Origin: Acanthopleura granulata
Taxonomy: Eukaryota; Mollusca; Polyplacophora; Chitonida; Chitonidae
NCBI GenBank assembly: GCA_016165875.1
Contig: JABBOT010000022.1
Coordinates: forward strand, 1,391,333-1,455,332
Direction of reading: 5' to 3'
DNA: 64,000 nucleotides
Part shown: positions 1 to 13,800 of the stretch, one piece after another
How the letters are laid out: each line of letters opens with the position of its first letter
How positions within the stretch are numbered: the stretch's first letter is position 1
Program-made: the position numbers and the translations under genes
Notes under the pieces: generated by a model
Seen by the model: the letters and a program-made list of their open reading frames with translations, nothing else
Database searches by the model: none
Told to the model about the DNA's origin: nothing

Positions 1-1496
1 TGCAGACGCAACATAGTGTTCTGCAAGACGAGCATAGAGAGTGGGGATGTGAACAACACCACAGTGGAAGACTGGAAAGCCAAATTGCCACAGCTCTGCA
101 AGGACTACAAACCCGAGGACATTTTCAGTGCGGATGAGTTGGGCTTGTTTTTCTGTGACAACACAAGGAATACCTTTTATGTGAAACAGCTAGTTACCGT
201 GACCTTGTGTGCTAGCATGGTGGGGGAGAAGTTGAAGCCCCTTGCAATCGGCAGGGCAAAATGCACCACTGTTTCAGCCTGTTAGATATCAACATGCCCC
301 TGGTGACTTACCGGTACAACAAAAAAGCCTGGATGACCTCAGTGTTTTTGGAGGCTTGGCTTTTGGACTTTGATCGGCAGATGAGAAAGGAAGGTAGACA
401 TGCCCCATCTCATCCCCAGCTGAATTTGCAGAACGTCTGACTGATGTTTTGGCCAGTAAACACGACCAGCAAGTCTCAGCCAAAGCACCAGGGAATTATC
501 CAAGCCACTAAACTGAAGCTCCGTTGCCGACAACTCCAGTACATGCTGAATGCTATGGATAACAATGAGCTTTGAACTGGTACAGACTTATTGAATTTCA
601 TTTCAATTCTTGATGCTTTATACTGGATAGCAAGTGCCTGGAAGGAAGTGGACAAGTCCACAATTTGGAAGTGTTTTAGTAAATGTGGGTTTTGCCGTGA
701 CGAAAATGTGTCAACGTCAGAGGATGACAACAACAACGATGACGATGACGTTTCTCTGGCTCTCGTGAAGCTAGCCCCTGATCGCTTTGGCTGCACCTTG
801 GGAGAACTAGTGGATATAGACATTAATGTGCACACTTATGACACTGAAATTCGTGACTGGATCAGTCCTGCCACAGAACTTCTCAGCAATAACATTGCTA
901 GCGTGTGCAATGACGATGGTGATGTAGAGGATTACGAGATCACACCTGCAACAGAGACTTCTTCCACTGTAGATGCTCAAGTGTACATCATGAAGTTAAA
1001 GATGTTCTCTTTACAGCAAGGACAAATGGATTTGCTGAGCCTCGTAATGGGATTAGAGGATAAAGTAAATTCCATTGCTATGGTGTCAAGACCAACTCAG
1101 AGCAAAATAACTCACTTTTTTCATTGATTCATTTCTTTATTTTGCCACATCCTGTGCATATACAGGCCTGTTTATGATTGCTTCAGTCATCTGCAAATGT
1201 GCTGTGTATATTTATTCTTGTATGTTTTTCCTTGTCTTTTTCACTTTTTTACTTTTTCGACAAATGCACAGTATGCATTTTGCTATACCACTACCACTGG
1301 TTATATCACTGTGTGTCGGCCTTTGTGCTTCAGGAGCTTTATGTATGAAATAAATACATATACCTTACGTTATTTGGAACTCATTCAGTTACGTGTTGAC
1401 TTCGTTTTTTACTCAACCTGTCTTGTGTGTCCACCTGTCGTATGTGGCCACTTTTTTTCGTTTCCCTTAATTGGCTGCATACGGCAGGTTTGACTG
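1..1496 (+). pseudogene. Tigger/pogo-type DNA transposon, decayed 3' part
   Basis: The conceptual translation resembles the DDE transposase of Tigger/pogo (CENP-B-like) elements. The first catalytic Asp lies in a SADELGLFF motif near 137-163, followed by ...TVTLCASMVGEKLKPLAIG. The frame shifts near 285 and resumes as INMPLVTYRYNKKAWMTSV. The stretch that should carry the second catalytic Asp (IDN-type) is deleted near 395-405. In-frame stops occur near 438 and 573. An acidic C-terminal part (591-1124) stays open. A poly(A) signal AATAAA lies at 1349-1354. The element ends in an inverted-repeat terminus at 1473-1496 (reverse complement starts CAGTCAAACCTGCCG) followed by TA at 1497-1498. The 5' end lies outside the window. 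It is a non-functional copy inside or just upstream of the HBS1L gene. Confidence 0.88.
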
Positions 1497-1498
1497 TA
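1473..1498 (+). repeat. 3' terminal inverted repeat of the Tigger element with TA target site
   Basis: The sequence ends in ggcaggtttgactg followed by TA. Related termini (CAGTCAAACCTG or CAGTTAAACCTG) appear at 25885, 28907 and 45766, so several Tigger-related elements share this end. A TA target duplication is the rule for this superfamily. Confidence 0.75.
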
Positions 1499-1767
1499 CA
1501 TGTATAAGTAATTGATTTGTGTGTAGCGGAAGAACTCTGTTTTGACCATAATGCAATTCATAAGCGTAGGTATACATAATTCCTTTGGAATATCTGAAAC
1601 ATTGTTACCGTTTTCATTGCTTCAGCATCCTTTGAGTTGAAAAACTAGATACCGTATCTGCATTGATACACCCAGATGTGATGTGAAGCTACTGTGATTC
1701 ATTCATTTCCTTATATACCTTTCACATGTACTTGTTGTTATAGTGAAGTATCTTTTTCTTCACTCAG

Positions 1768-1821
1768 ATGCTCCAAAACCCCAGCGTGAGCCACGGCAGA
1801 ATAGGAGAGCTCGGTCACAAG
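1768..1821 (+). CDS. HBS1L: HBS1L shared exon before the alternative splice choice
   Basis: A 54-bp exon with a good acceptor (tttttcttcactcag) and donor (caag|gtgtga). It encodes [17 protein letters not shown], a basic low-complexity linker. It ends in phase 1. That fits both the Ski7-like exon at 2210 and the GTPase-branch exon at 7349, which is why I take it as the common upstream exon. It has no recognisable domain, so the call depends on phase and splice signals. Confidence 0.6.
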
Positions 1822-4800
1822 GTGTGAAACTTTGCCTAACTGTTCAGTAAAAGGATAGAGGCAGAAGAGATATAATTCTAACAGATTTGAGCTGAAAGAA
1901 CACTGTGAATTGCCTCTTTATTATTGCTTTAGAAAATTTCAGTATAGGATAAAACAGTTTTTAAAAAATCATCATTAGTGTAAGAAGTTTGTAAGGTTCA
2001 CTCGTTTGGCATTCTTGTGTTATTTTGTGAGTTACATCTGAAATGTGTCACGGCTGATCACTAACAGTTTGCCTTTTTTTTTCTTCTTCCCCTTTGCGTG
2101 ACCCTCCCTGACTGCTGGATTTGAACACCCCCTGTGACCCTCATCTCTGAACGGCAACCTCTCTGTGTGACCCTCATTTGATCTCATCTTTTGGCTATGG
2201 TAAGGTAAGGAGATGATCATTCTGATTGTTCAAATGACTCGGATTCCGAGTCACACCAAACTATGCCACCATTGTGCTATCAAGATTATACTAACTTGCA
2301 TTCAAGCAAAAGCCAATGTAACAAAAATAGTTCAGTTTCAATTGGGAATAGGGTGTTTCAGTTTGAAAGCCCATTAACCATGTTGAAAAAGGCTGTAGTG
2401 GACTCCAGAAGCCCTCCAAAAAACGCTGACATTCCAAATCTTGTTTCAAATCGTCTAGTTATGAAAGAAAAACCTCCTCCAATCCTTTCCTTGAAGGCTA
2501 CAGAAAAAGTAAGTAAGCATGATACAAAAACAGTAAAGCAGACAGAGAAGCAAAGTCTTGCAGAATTGGCAAGGAAACATGAAGGGAAATCAATGGTACT
2601 GTCTTCAAACAGTTTGAACTCGGGGTTAGAAAAGTTGTCCCTGACAGATTTGGCCAACAGGCACAGCTCTCAGCAAAGCAAGCCACTCTTGGGCAAAACA
2701 GATGAAGGTAAAATGACACTGCAAGTTTCTCGTGGGAAATCTAAACCAGCAAATTTGAGCGGAGAAGAGGTTCCCTTGAAAATGTCTAAACTTTCATTAG
2801 CAGAGTTGAGCAGTCAGCATGGTAAAAAGGAAGTTGGCTTGGCAAATAATGGAAATAGCTGCTCCAGCAAATCAGTGTCTTTGGCTGGATTGGCTAGTTT
2901 ACATACCAAAAAATCCTCAAATGCAGTGCCTGAATTGTCCAATCAGATTCCCTATGTTAAGAGTGGAGTTCCCCAGCTGACAAAAGAGGTTGCCAAGCCA
3001 GTTCCACACAAGGGAAAAAGTTCCATATCTGATCCAAGTCGAGTGGCTGTAAGTTCAGCCAGTGGTGGGAACTCGTCACATTCCAAACAGAAATTACCCT
3101 CAGGAAACTCAGCCTCCAGTACCAAAGGCATTGATCTGACTAAAGCATTGCTGGCTTCAAAACCCACCAAAGAAAAGAACTCTGTAGCAATGGCTGTCGA
3201 TGAAGCAGAGGATACTCTTGTAATGGAGGATAGATGGAAGGACAAGACAGCTGAGGCCACTGACCTCAAGCAGCTGGAAACTCAGTTGACCTTTGACATT
3301 CATGAAATTCAAGCACCCAATGAGGTGAAAGCACTTCCATCTCCGTTTGGAGGTGTGGTAGCACAGTTGTTGCTCAAATCTCGGGTGCGTGTGTCACTAG
3401 GCTCGCGTTTCCCATCATTCAGCTACGCTAGGCAGGCTAAACAATGTCCCAGACAGCCTTCCCCACCTACTGACAGTGGGGCATGTGTGAGGTTTGATTT
3501 CTCCACCCCGTCACCAGATGACCAAGTGAAGGCCAAACAAGAGCAGGCATTTTCAGCCCTAAGCAGCAAGCCGCTGACATAAATACTCTATACATATAGC
3601 TTACATTGCAAAAGCAGTCACTGTTTACAGAGAAACTTATGCATGTTTCAGTGTTTGTGAGCAGATTTAAATATACCCACTATAAAGTGGGGGGTGGAGT
3701 GTGGGGAGAATGACAAATGCTTGCATTTCATCATGGGGAAAAAGTACCTAGTTGTTGAAGCTGAAGCCCTGTTTCATGCACTTAAGCTCTGAAATGACAC
3801 CAACAGTTACCTGAGCCAGAACTGGTTACCTGTACTCCCACAGGTGTGCCAGTCAGAATGATAATAATGTTATGCTCTCTTTCTTAAGGTTTAGATGTAT
3901 GTCACCTTTAAAAGTGATTCATGGATTTCCTGCTGAGGGAAATGGCAGAATAGGTCATGAGAGAGTATCCGTATATACACCAGGTATCTCTGAGCTTATA
4001 GAATGGCATTATCAGTGCCTTATACAAAGACTGTGACATTACAGTGCCAAGGCCATCAGTCGCCATCCCCCCTCTTCAAACAATCAAAAAATCAGGTGGA
4101 CATGAGATTATAGGCCATTCAGTTCATTCGCTCTTCAGACTCACCTATATGTTTATATATGTATATGTTTATATACCTATATGTTTATATAGGTATAGCA
4201 TGGTGATGAGGCCCATTTAGAGGGCTTTCTCGGGAATACTTTTGTAAAGCCCGGAAATTAATCAATCATGCCAGTGGCTGTAAACTTGTTTTCATGATAA
4301 AATTACCAATGTTCATAAATTGCACTTGCACAAATTCCTTTGTTAAACAAGTAGTTGAGTATTCTCGGCAGCAGATTGGTTATGTAAATGTGCACTCGGT
4401 AACATTTGTGTATAATTATTTTTATAACGTTTTCTTGTGAAGGAAGCCAAATCTACCTTCAAATGTATATACGGCAGCTATGTCTACTATATGATGACAT
4501 GGATAGCCCTCAGGTGGACTGATATTTATCATTGTGTTTCCTGTGACATGTACGGATTGCTTTATGTCTTTTTTTTTTTTTTTTTTAATTTCTATCCACG
4601 TGTTTTTTGAGCACGGGCAGTTGAGAGTACAGATATTACTTTTGATTCCATTTGAAAATAGATATTTTAATTCACCACATTAGTCAAAATGTTGAAAAGT
4701 TTTATGTATTGCATTTAATGCAGCTGCAGGGGGAAAAAAAAGTTACTGTCTGTTTACAATTATCAAAGCAGCTTGTAATCATTGGCTGTAAACTAATACA

Positions 4801-7800
4801 TGGTATGAATTTCATTCCCTGAATAAGTGTCATTGAATGTTTGCTTGTTCCAGTAACTTTTTATTATATCAACTCCAATTCAGGTTGTGGGAAAATAATG
4901 TATAGATTGTTGCTGTAAATGTTTCAGCACAGATTGAGAGCATGCTCTAATTATTTTAACGGTTTGCTGTGTGGTACAATAATTTGGTTTTATCAATGGA
5001 GCTGTGTGTATGATAGTGAAATTCTAGAGTACAATCAAAAATGAAATGAAACTAACATATGTGTGTGAATTAATAATCATGTTGATATTTGAAGCAGCTA
5101 TTGGTGGTTGATATGTGAGAATTAGTCTCATGGGAATTCAGATGGCATCCAAATTGTACACCCTAAGGACCTTACTTTTTTTATGTGCAGAAGCTTCCGT
5201 GGTTTTGTAACTTGATGTGGAAAATTGTGCAGTACATTTATTGTTATATTTTCCTACTCAACTCAATTTTTAATGATTAATGTGTACACTTCACCATATT
5301 GTGAAAAAAATTAGTCTGCCGACTCACAGTCTTTTTAGACTTCTACCTATAAAGGTACAAGTGTAGTATTTAGAGCACCTGCTGTAGACAGTGTAAGTAT
5401 TGAATTTCAGTGTCATAGTGTTGTCACTAAGTGATGCATCTAAAGCACCATTTTTACAATAGCCCAATTGTCCCTGACCAGTAAAAAGCTTAGTATCGTA
5501 ATATTGGTAACGTGGTGCGAACTTTTAATGACACATATGTTGTCTGTAATGTCACCGTTATTGTATATACATGTATTGCTTTTTAAGAAATTCAAATGAT
5601 CTTGTATCTTCAATAAACAGTGAAACTTGTCCAAATCAGATTTTGCATATTATACTCTGCTGAGATCTGACTCAGTCAGTTGTCATCTTCTAACCAGTGA
5701 CCAGTGGGGTCTCCTGTTTCAAAATTCAACTCTTACTGGGGTTAATCTGAGGGTTAATCTGATCTAATCTGAGGTGAGATCACATAGCTCTATTATCAGA
5801 ATAAATTCAGTAATATCAGATAAGTGAAATGTTTTAAAATATGCCGGAGCACCATGCTCTCTGCTAGCTTCACATGACTGCCACCTCTCAGAGTTCAACT
5901 GTTTGATCCCATGCCACATGTATGGACTTGTTAGGCTCATCGTGGTCAGTATGTCCTCATTTGGACTTGAGATCAGCATTCATCAACAGAAATGTTTCAG
6001 GTGCCATTATGCATAAGTTAGGTGAAGGGGAATTTAGATGTATCAAAACAAAATGTCAGTAGGACTTCTAATTGGCTTGACGGACAGCAAATTGAGGAAA
6101 CTAGAATTGAAGGGACGTACTGGTCATCCTGTAGCTGTACCCATTGAGTAGATGTATTTTTAGAGTTCCTTATTTTTTAATGGGCCTACTATAAGATTGA
6201 TTTGGCAGAATGATGCGGAATTTGATTTGTGACCAGAACTAATATTACTGCAAAATGAAACCGTTTTCATGAGATTTGGCATTATAAATCAGCGATTTCA
6301 CTTGTTAATATTTACAACAAGCGCATCGTGAGTTGTACATCAACTGTTGAGAGCCAGCAAATCACATCGTTCCATGCTGCAACCTGTATTTATAGTTGTT
6401 TTGTTACACCACATAGCTTAAATATGACAGCATATTGGTTTCTGCTCTGTTAGATATACGCCAGACAGAATGTACTTGTGAAACTGACAGAGAACGACAA
6501 GCGAAATTGAGTACAAAGGGACATAACTCACAACTGGACCAAAAAAATAAATGAGATGTAGCATGGCTGACAATGATTCGTTACTTCTCTTCATGCAAAC
6601 GAGAGCACTGGGTGCAGCATCCTGAATTGCTTAGCTTGATTTTATTCAATAAGGTGAAGAGAAACATACATGAGGTATAATGTTGGTTAGTGGTGTTGGC
6701 AGATGTGTAAAAGTTAGGGAACAAGACCATGTCGTTTGTGTCCATTTGAATGTGAAAATCCAATCCACACTTCGTGAAGTCTTGAATCTGACAATAAACA
6801 TCAATCAGTCTGTATATTCAGTTTGACAACAATACATTTTCCGTCCTCCTTGTCCAGATACAAATGAAGTTCAGCGAGTAATGATGTACCGATCATATTA
6901 AACGTTAAGGCACTCAGAGAATTGTGAATTCCCTGCTTTTAAGGTCTGTAAGAGCCTTGCAGTCTTATTAAGTGATTGAATGTGCACCAGTGGCCATTTG
7001 TACTCTCGTACACTCATTGAAGACGTCTTGTTTTCCACCAATATGGCATGCAACTATGTACACCAGCTTACCAAAGGTTGTTCATTTACCCAGGGCATTC
7101 TGAGTTTCTCTACCCATGAAACTGACCGCCACTGTTGAGAGAAAACATTCTTGAGCCTGTATCATTAACTTGCCAGTTTAGTGGGTCAGTGGTTTACCGC
7201 AGGCACTCTGGTTTCCTCCACTGACTTCGATTGTACATGTATAAGTGAAAAATTCTTAAGGATGCCCTTCAGCCAGTTTATCCCAATAAATATGATAATG
7301 CTGTTTAAGATAACGAGGAGATTAACCATTCTTGATTCCCATCAACAGCTTCGGCCTTTGCCCCTTCACCCCCTGTGGTCACTCTCAAGGATCCGCAGCC
7401 TCGTGTGGTGACGGTCAAAGCTAACGATGGTACTGCGGCCAAAGCGGCAGACTTCTCCAAAGTCATCACCACGCAGAATGACAAGAAGCTCGCCAAAGAT
7501 TCAGGTTAGTTGTCTTCCTTCCGTTGTTTTAATACCTATGTGAAAACCGTAGTAAAGCTGGAACAAGTGAATGTCTGGCAAAAATCTTGAGTATGATCCA
7601 GTTGTATTATTATTAAAGTTTGATTCATAAAGTTCCATTGATCTCAGTAACATGTAAAGTTTGTGTGGAATTTAGGATGATGTCCCATTGGAAATATGTA
7701 AATTTCACACGCAGAATTATTATTTACCTCGAAAATTTTTTACATGAATTTTAGAGCAAATGCAGTACTGCCCATCATCTAGTTCCATAATGCATTAAAA

Positions 7801-10800
7801 TGCAGTTCTTTATCTTAGGGAGCCAGGGTCCACCATTAAAAACAATTCATTTGCCTGAAAAGCAGAGAAGAGTATTGGGACTAACTCTTCATATGATGGC
7901 ACAAATCTCTATTGTGGCATCACAGTGTTTTGATATTGTGTTTGTGTTTCGCTGAGTTACTTTGTACGTAAGACATGATGTCAGGAATTCAGTTCTCTGA
8001 CCAGTACGGTTGTCACTGAGGTGTATATATGCAGCCCCATCTGGCTTGGCTCTGCTGTTATGTCTGAAAGCTTGTCAAGTGCAGGGGCCCAATTCCACAA
8101 AGCCACTTCTGACTCCAGTCAAAACTTAACATGTTGTCACAGTGTTTGGTTTTTGGTGCAGAGATTTTGACATATTTGTCTTCAGATTGCATTGAGCAGG
8201 TGTGACTTTAATTTCTAGGCCTCAATAATAAGTTTTAAATGGCATTTCAAATTTTAGCAGAAGTCAGAAGTTGGTTTGTTGTAGTGGCCCCTGGTACTTT
8301 ATAATGTGTGTTGGTTTTTTGCAGATTGTTCCATCTTTCCAACCTTCTTAAACCTAAGAAATTTAAAATAATTTCAAAATTCCACATACGTCTCCTATGG
8401 TTTTTTTTTTTTTTTACAATATCTGATTTTTTGTGCAGAGAATGACACAAGTACAAAGCTGGCCTCGTTATCAATGGAGCCTCCTCCTGAGATTGTTGAC
8501 ATAGCAACCCCGCAGAAAGATGGAGATGGTGACAAGTCTGCTGGAGCTATCCCGAAATCATCAAAGTTTGTTTGGTTTTTGCCACTTGGTGGCATGTACA
8601 TGTATTCAGCGTTGATATAATGACAAATTCTAGCTTTTGGTACATTTATTTATTTATTTATTTGATTAGTGTTTTACACCGTACTCAAGTATATTTCACT
8701 TATACGACGGCAGCCAGCATTATTGTGGGAGGAAACCGGGCAGAGCCCGCAGGAAACCCACGACCATCCGCAGGTTGCTGGCAGACCTTCCCACTTACGG
8801 CCGGAGAGAAAGCCAGCATGAGGTGGTCTTGAACTCACAGCACTGGTGGGAGACTTTGGGTCATTGCGCTGCGATAGCTCGCTAGCCGACTGAGCCACGG
8901 AGGTCCCGCTTTTGGTACATGTATCTGTAAAAACATTTGTTGTTTGAGTGACAGTTTTATATGTACTTTACATGTATTCTCAGCCTATTTCTAAACAAGT
9001 CACTTTGTCAACTTCATTGCACTGGGTTACTTGTGAAAGAATTGTATTATTACATGTTTGCTTATATGAAAATAATAATTGTAATCTAGGTTTCCACAGT
9101 CATGAAGAAAACTGAATAGTCATTCATAAATGTCACAGTCGTGAATTTTCATGAAAAAGTCATGAAATTGAAAAATCCCTTTTTGGTTGTTCATGGATTT
9201 GGTCATGACTCATGAGTTATGAGTGTTTGTCATGAAGTATCTTTGTGTAATTGGTACAAGTTGTATAATGACTTGGATTACCTATGTAATAGATTTCACA
9301 TTTTCAAATTTTAGCAGAATTGATATACATGAGTGGTCTGTACATAAAATAAGTAACTAAATCTGTCATTTTTTTATTTTTCTCCTCTTGCTTTTGCCAG
9401 AAATAGACAGGATCGAGCCAGAATGATGGAGGAGTACACAAAACGACAGGAAGGGAAGGATCTCATCAATCTTGTTGTTATAGGTTTGTGATTTTGTATT
9501 TAATACTAATGCCAAATCCTTCAATCAGAAGCAGAAAAAACGCATAAATTGTTATAATGTCACCTGCCCAAAGCTACATCACATGACTGCTACTTCGTAA
9601 TGCAAAAAAAACTTACCTGTGACAAAATTGTCTAGTTGTGCCTTTAGAAAATCATGACTCTCGACTTTTTAATTTCTATCTGTCGCATATTTGCATTGTT
9701 TTTGTATTGTTGTGTTTCAGGTCATGTGGACGCTGGGAAGAGCACATTGATGGGACATTTGCTGTATCAGTTAGGAGCTGTCAATAAGAGGACTATGCAT
9801 AAATATGAGCAGGAAGCCAGGAAAGTGGGCAAAGGCTCATTTGCATACGCATGGGTTTTGGATGAGACTGAAGAGGAGAGGTAATGAAGAAAGGAGCTGG
9901 GAAATTCATGTATTTATTAGCTGGATATTACAGCGTAATGTCCAGTCATGTAAATAAGCTGCAGTCTGTACTGAAGCAGTTGTCAGCAAGCTGCTGGGTT
10001 CTCCTGACTCTTGTTTATTTGATAGGTGTAGTCTACTCTTCATTGTTTCCCCACCCCACTTCTCTGTTATACGTCTAATGTTTGTTTTGACAATGTTCTG
10101 CTTCACCATCTGCGTCTTTGGCTTTCATGTACCAGTAGCTCATTATCTGTTGCTCTCTGCGCTCAGAGCCGATAAATATAAAACCTTGTAAAGCCATTTT
10201 TTCCCCTTAGGATGAAGGCTGAGAAACTGTACTCACATACATTAGAACATGTCATGATCTAAAAACTACAAAAACAAGTTCAAAAACACATTACTTTTCA
10301 TGGTGTAAAGTTACCATATGCCACATCCAGTAGGACGGTATACACTGAAAGCGTGTTGCTCTCTCTGTCTTTTTCAACCCTTGCCCCTAACTGGCTTCAC
10401 ATTTGAAGTGACAATGTCAGGGAAAACTCTGCTGTAAAAGGGCTGCTCTGTGTTTTAGGTCACGGGGTGTGACAATGGACGTGGCTCAGACGTGTTTCCA
10501 GACGGACACTAAAACGGTGACGCTGCTCGATGCTCCGGGACATAAGGATTTCATCCCCAATATGATCACAGGTAGACTGTGTTTGCGGATGGCAAGTGTC
10601 AAATATGATCACAGGTAGACTGTGTTTGCAGATGACAAGTGTCAAATATATGTGTGAACTTTGTCTCCCATGTAAGCTGGTTTGGGCAGAATGTGTGTCC
10701 ATCTTAAGTCAGGTGTTTTATCTTGGCAAAGCCAGTTGAAAAAAAAAAAAAAAAAAAAAAAAGAACATGACTGGCAGTTAAAATCAAACACATTAATAAA

Positions 10801-13800
10801 ACACTAAAAAAATTTTTCCACACTTGTGCTTGATAGAGGGTATTGATGTCATATATTTGTGGATGTTACAGGCGCTGCCCAGGCTGATGTGGGGATTTTA
10901 GTGGTCAACGCCACGCGGGGAGAGTTTGAGACGGGATTCGAAACCGGTGGTCAGACACGAGAGCATGCTCTCCTGGTCAGATCCCTGGGTGAGGATTGTG
11001 ATTTATGATTCCATATGCGTGAACAACTTTTATTTGGTAACTGTATTCGCATTTGATGACATGAAGAAGCAAATTTACTGCATGAGCCAGACGCAAATTT
11101 CCTGAAAAGTGGGTCAAGGCTGAGTGGTTAAAGATGCTTGTCTTTCATTTGATACACATGAGGTATTTGTTAAAGAGACTATCTTACAGATTTTTGGCCA
11201 AAAATTTATTAGACCAGATGTAATCCAATTTTTGCTGTTTCAAACAGCTGAAAATATTGACCTTTCACAAAATACTGACCCCTTCTGCGCATGGGTTACC
11301 ATTCCAAATGGAACAAAATTCCAAAAACTCATAATAAAGTTGCTGTAAAACTGTTTCAAAATTTAGAATCATTTTAACACTATAAATACATGTAGTACAG
11401 GAACAAGTGGTGACATTTTTGAAAAGGCAATAATTTGAGCTACATATATTCTTTGTAAATAGAGAAATTTTGATTTGATTAGCGAATATGGATATTTTGA
11501 AAAAAATCACGGGTATAGCCTCAGCCTTGGCTTGTGGGGTCTTGGAGGCAACACACAGTTATGTGGCTGTTTTTGCAGTCTAGTGTTAGTTGAAGACCAC
11601 TTTGTCTCCCACCAGTTTAACAATAACTTGCCAAAGGTGGGTACTTTATGCTGAGCACTCCAGTTTCCTTCACCCATGAAACTGGCCACCAGTTTATAGA
11701 AATGAAATTATTCCAGTTTGGATAAAACTTTGTATGTGCATTCATGTTTTGGCCTCAGACCAAGTTTGAAAACCTGCTTGATCCATACATAAGTTTCGGA
11801 GATCTGGCGTGAGATATTAAAATTCTTGAGTATGACATTGGTTGAAAGTCAAATAAATGAATAAATCAGAGTAGCCCACAGGTAGGCCATTTTTGGTGAG
11901 CCACTTGCCCGCCATTGGTTTGCCTGTGGTGTGTCTATAAGGTGATCATGGGACAGTGGAAAAATATTAGTTGGTTTTTCACCATGTCCAAAGGATTCAA
12001 GAAATCTACTTGAACAATAAGTAAATTCCACAGGAGTGTGTACCTTAGTCATTCATGAACATTCTCCCCAGGATATACCTGAAATATTTCTGACATGGCA
12101 TTAAGCCATTATCATTCATTCATGTACTTTTGCCTCAAACTAAGGCTGCTTTCAGATCGTCACTGCTGACATTTGGAGTATTTACTGTTGATGCCAACCT
12201 CTCTTGCAGGAGTGTCTCAGTTGATTGTGGCAATCAACAAAATGGACACCGTGGACTGGTCTCAAACACGCTTTGATGAAATTGTCAAAAAGATGAGTCA
12301 GTTTCTCAAACAAGCGGGTTTTAAAGACTCTGACTTGTCATACATCCCATGTAGCGGGCTCAGCGGTGAGAACCTTACGCGACCTGTGCAGGAACCCAGA
12401 TTATCTGCCTGGTTCACCGGGACAACCTTACTGAAACAGATAGGTAACACTCCCTGATACAGTGGGACTTCACTAGATAGGTGATTTACTTGCAGGCATG
12501 TCACAATGTGTTCATTGGTGAGAGGGCTGGACTCATTTTCTCAGTGGCCATTTTCCCGACAGATAGGAGGTCCTTTATATCAAAGCAGATCCTCTTGTGA
12601 GAGCAGCTCCTGCTAGCTTGACTCTAGGTGTTCTTCAGGAGATGTATGAAAAGTGTGGTGTTTACTTGAGATGAGTAACTGTGAAGTAACTGCAGGTAGA
12701 TTTAAGACCAGGTGTTAATGAAGTGTGCCATGACTGATTTGTTAAGTTGCCTGCCTTTCAGTCATTAAGATACTCATGGCGTGGGTTCAAACTTGACCTT
12801 GAATCGAGATTTGTAGATTCTGCTGGTCTTACACAAGACAGGTCTTCCTCATGGATATACAGCTTCTTGGTTTAATAACACAACATTTTGATATAGTGAT
12901 CACTTGATAACGATGTTAGTATCTACATCGAAACATCGTGTTAATAAACCAAGAAGTTGTATATCCATAAGAAAGGCTTGCCTTGTGTACTTCCAACCCA
13001 ACTTCTAAATGCCGCTCAAACAAGTCTGCTGGTCTTGTGGTGAAGGCTTGGTGACAGCTATGTGCCATTTGGGCATTTTGACGTGTGCTGAAGACCACTT
13101 TCTTCCATCACTAGTCTGTGCATATTTGTATATCACACATTGTAAGGTTTCTCATGAACTTGCTTGGTGGTTTCATCCCCTCCAATAAAACTTGCCTCCA
13201 TTGTATAAGTGAAAAATTCTTAAGTGTGGCATTAAATCAGTGCCAGCAATCAAATAAATCCGTCAGTCAAATAATTCCAGCTCATCCAGTTTTAGTGTCT
13301 AATGCAGCTGACCTCTGTTACTGGTTGGAGCAATTGCCCAGTTTCTAGTTGGCTTAGTTCCCAGATTGGGTAGGTACCGGATTGTTCAGTTACCAGATTG
13401 GCTAGTTACTAGATTGCTCAGTTACCAGATTGGCTAGTTAACAGGTTGTTCAGTTACCAGATTTGCTAGTTACTAAATTGGCAAGTCATCAGATTGGCTA
13501 ACTACCAGAGTGCTCAGTGACCAGATTTGCTAGTTACCAAATTACTCAGTTACTAGATTGCTCAGTTACCAGGTTGGCTAGTCCATGGAGTGATCAGATA
13601 CCAGATTGTCTAGTTACCAGATTGCTGAGTTACTAGGTTGGCTACTTACCAGATTGCTCAGTTACCAGATTGGCTAGTTACTAAATTGGCAAGTCATCAG
13701 ATTGGCTAACTACCAGAGTGCTCAGTGACCAGGTTGCTCAGTTACTAGATTGCTCAGTTACTAGATTGCTCAGTTACCAAATTGCCTAGTAATAGTTAAC

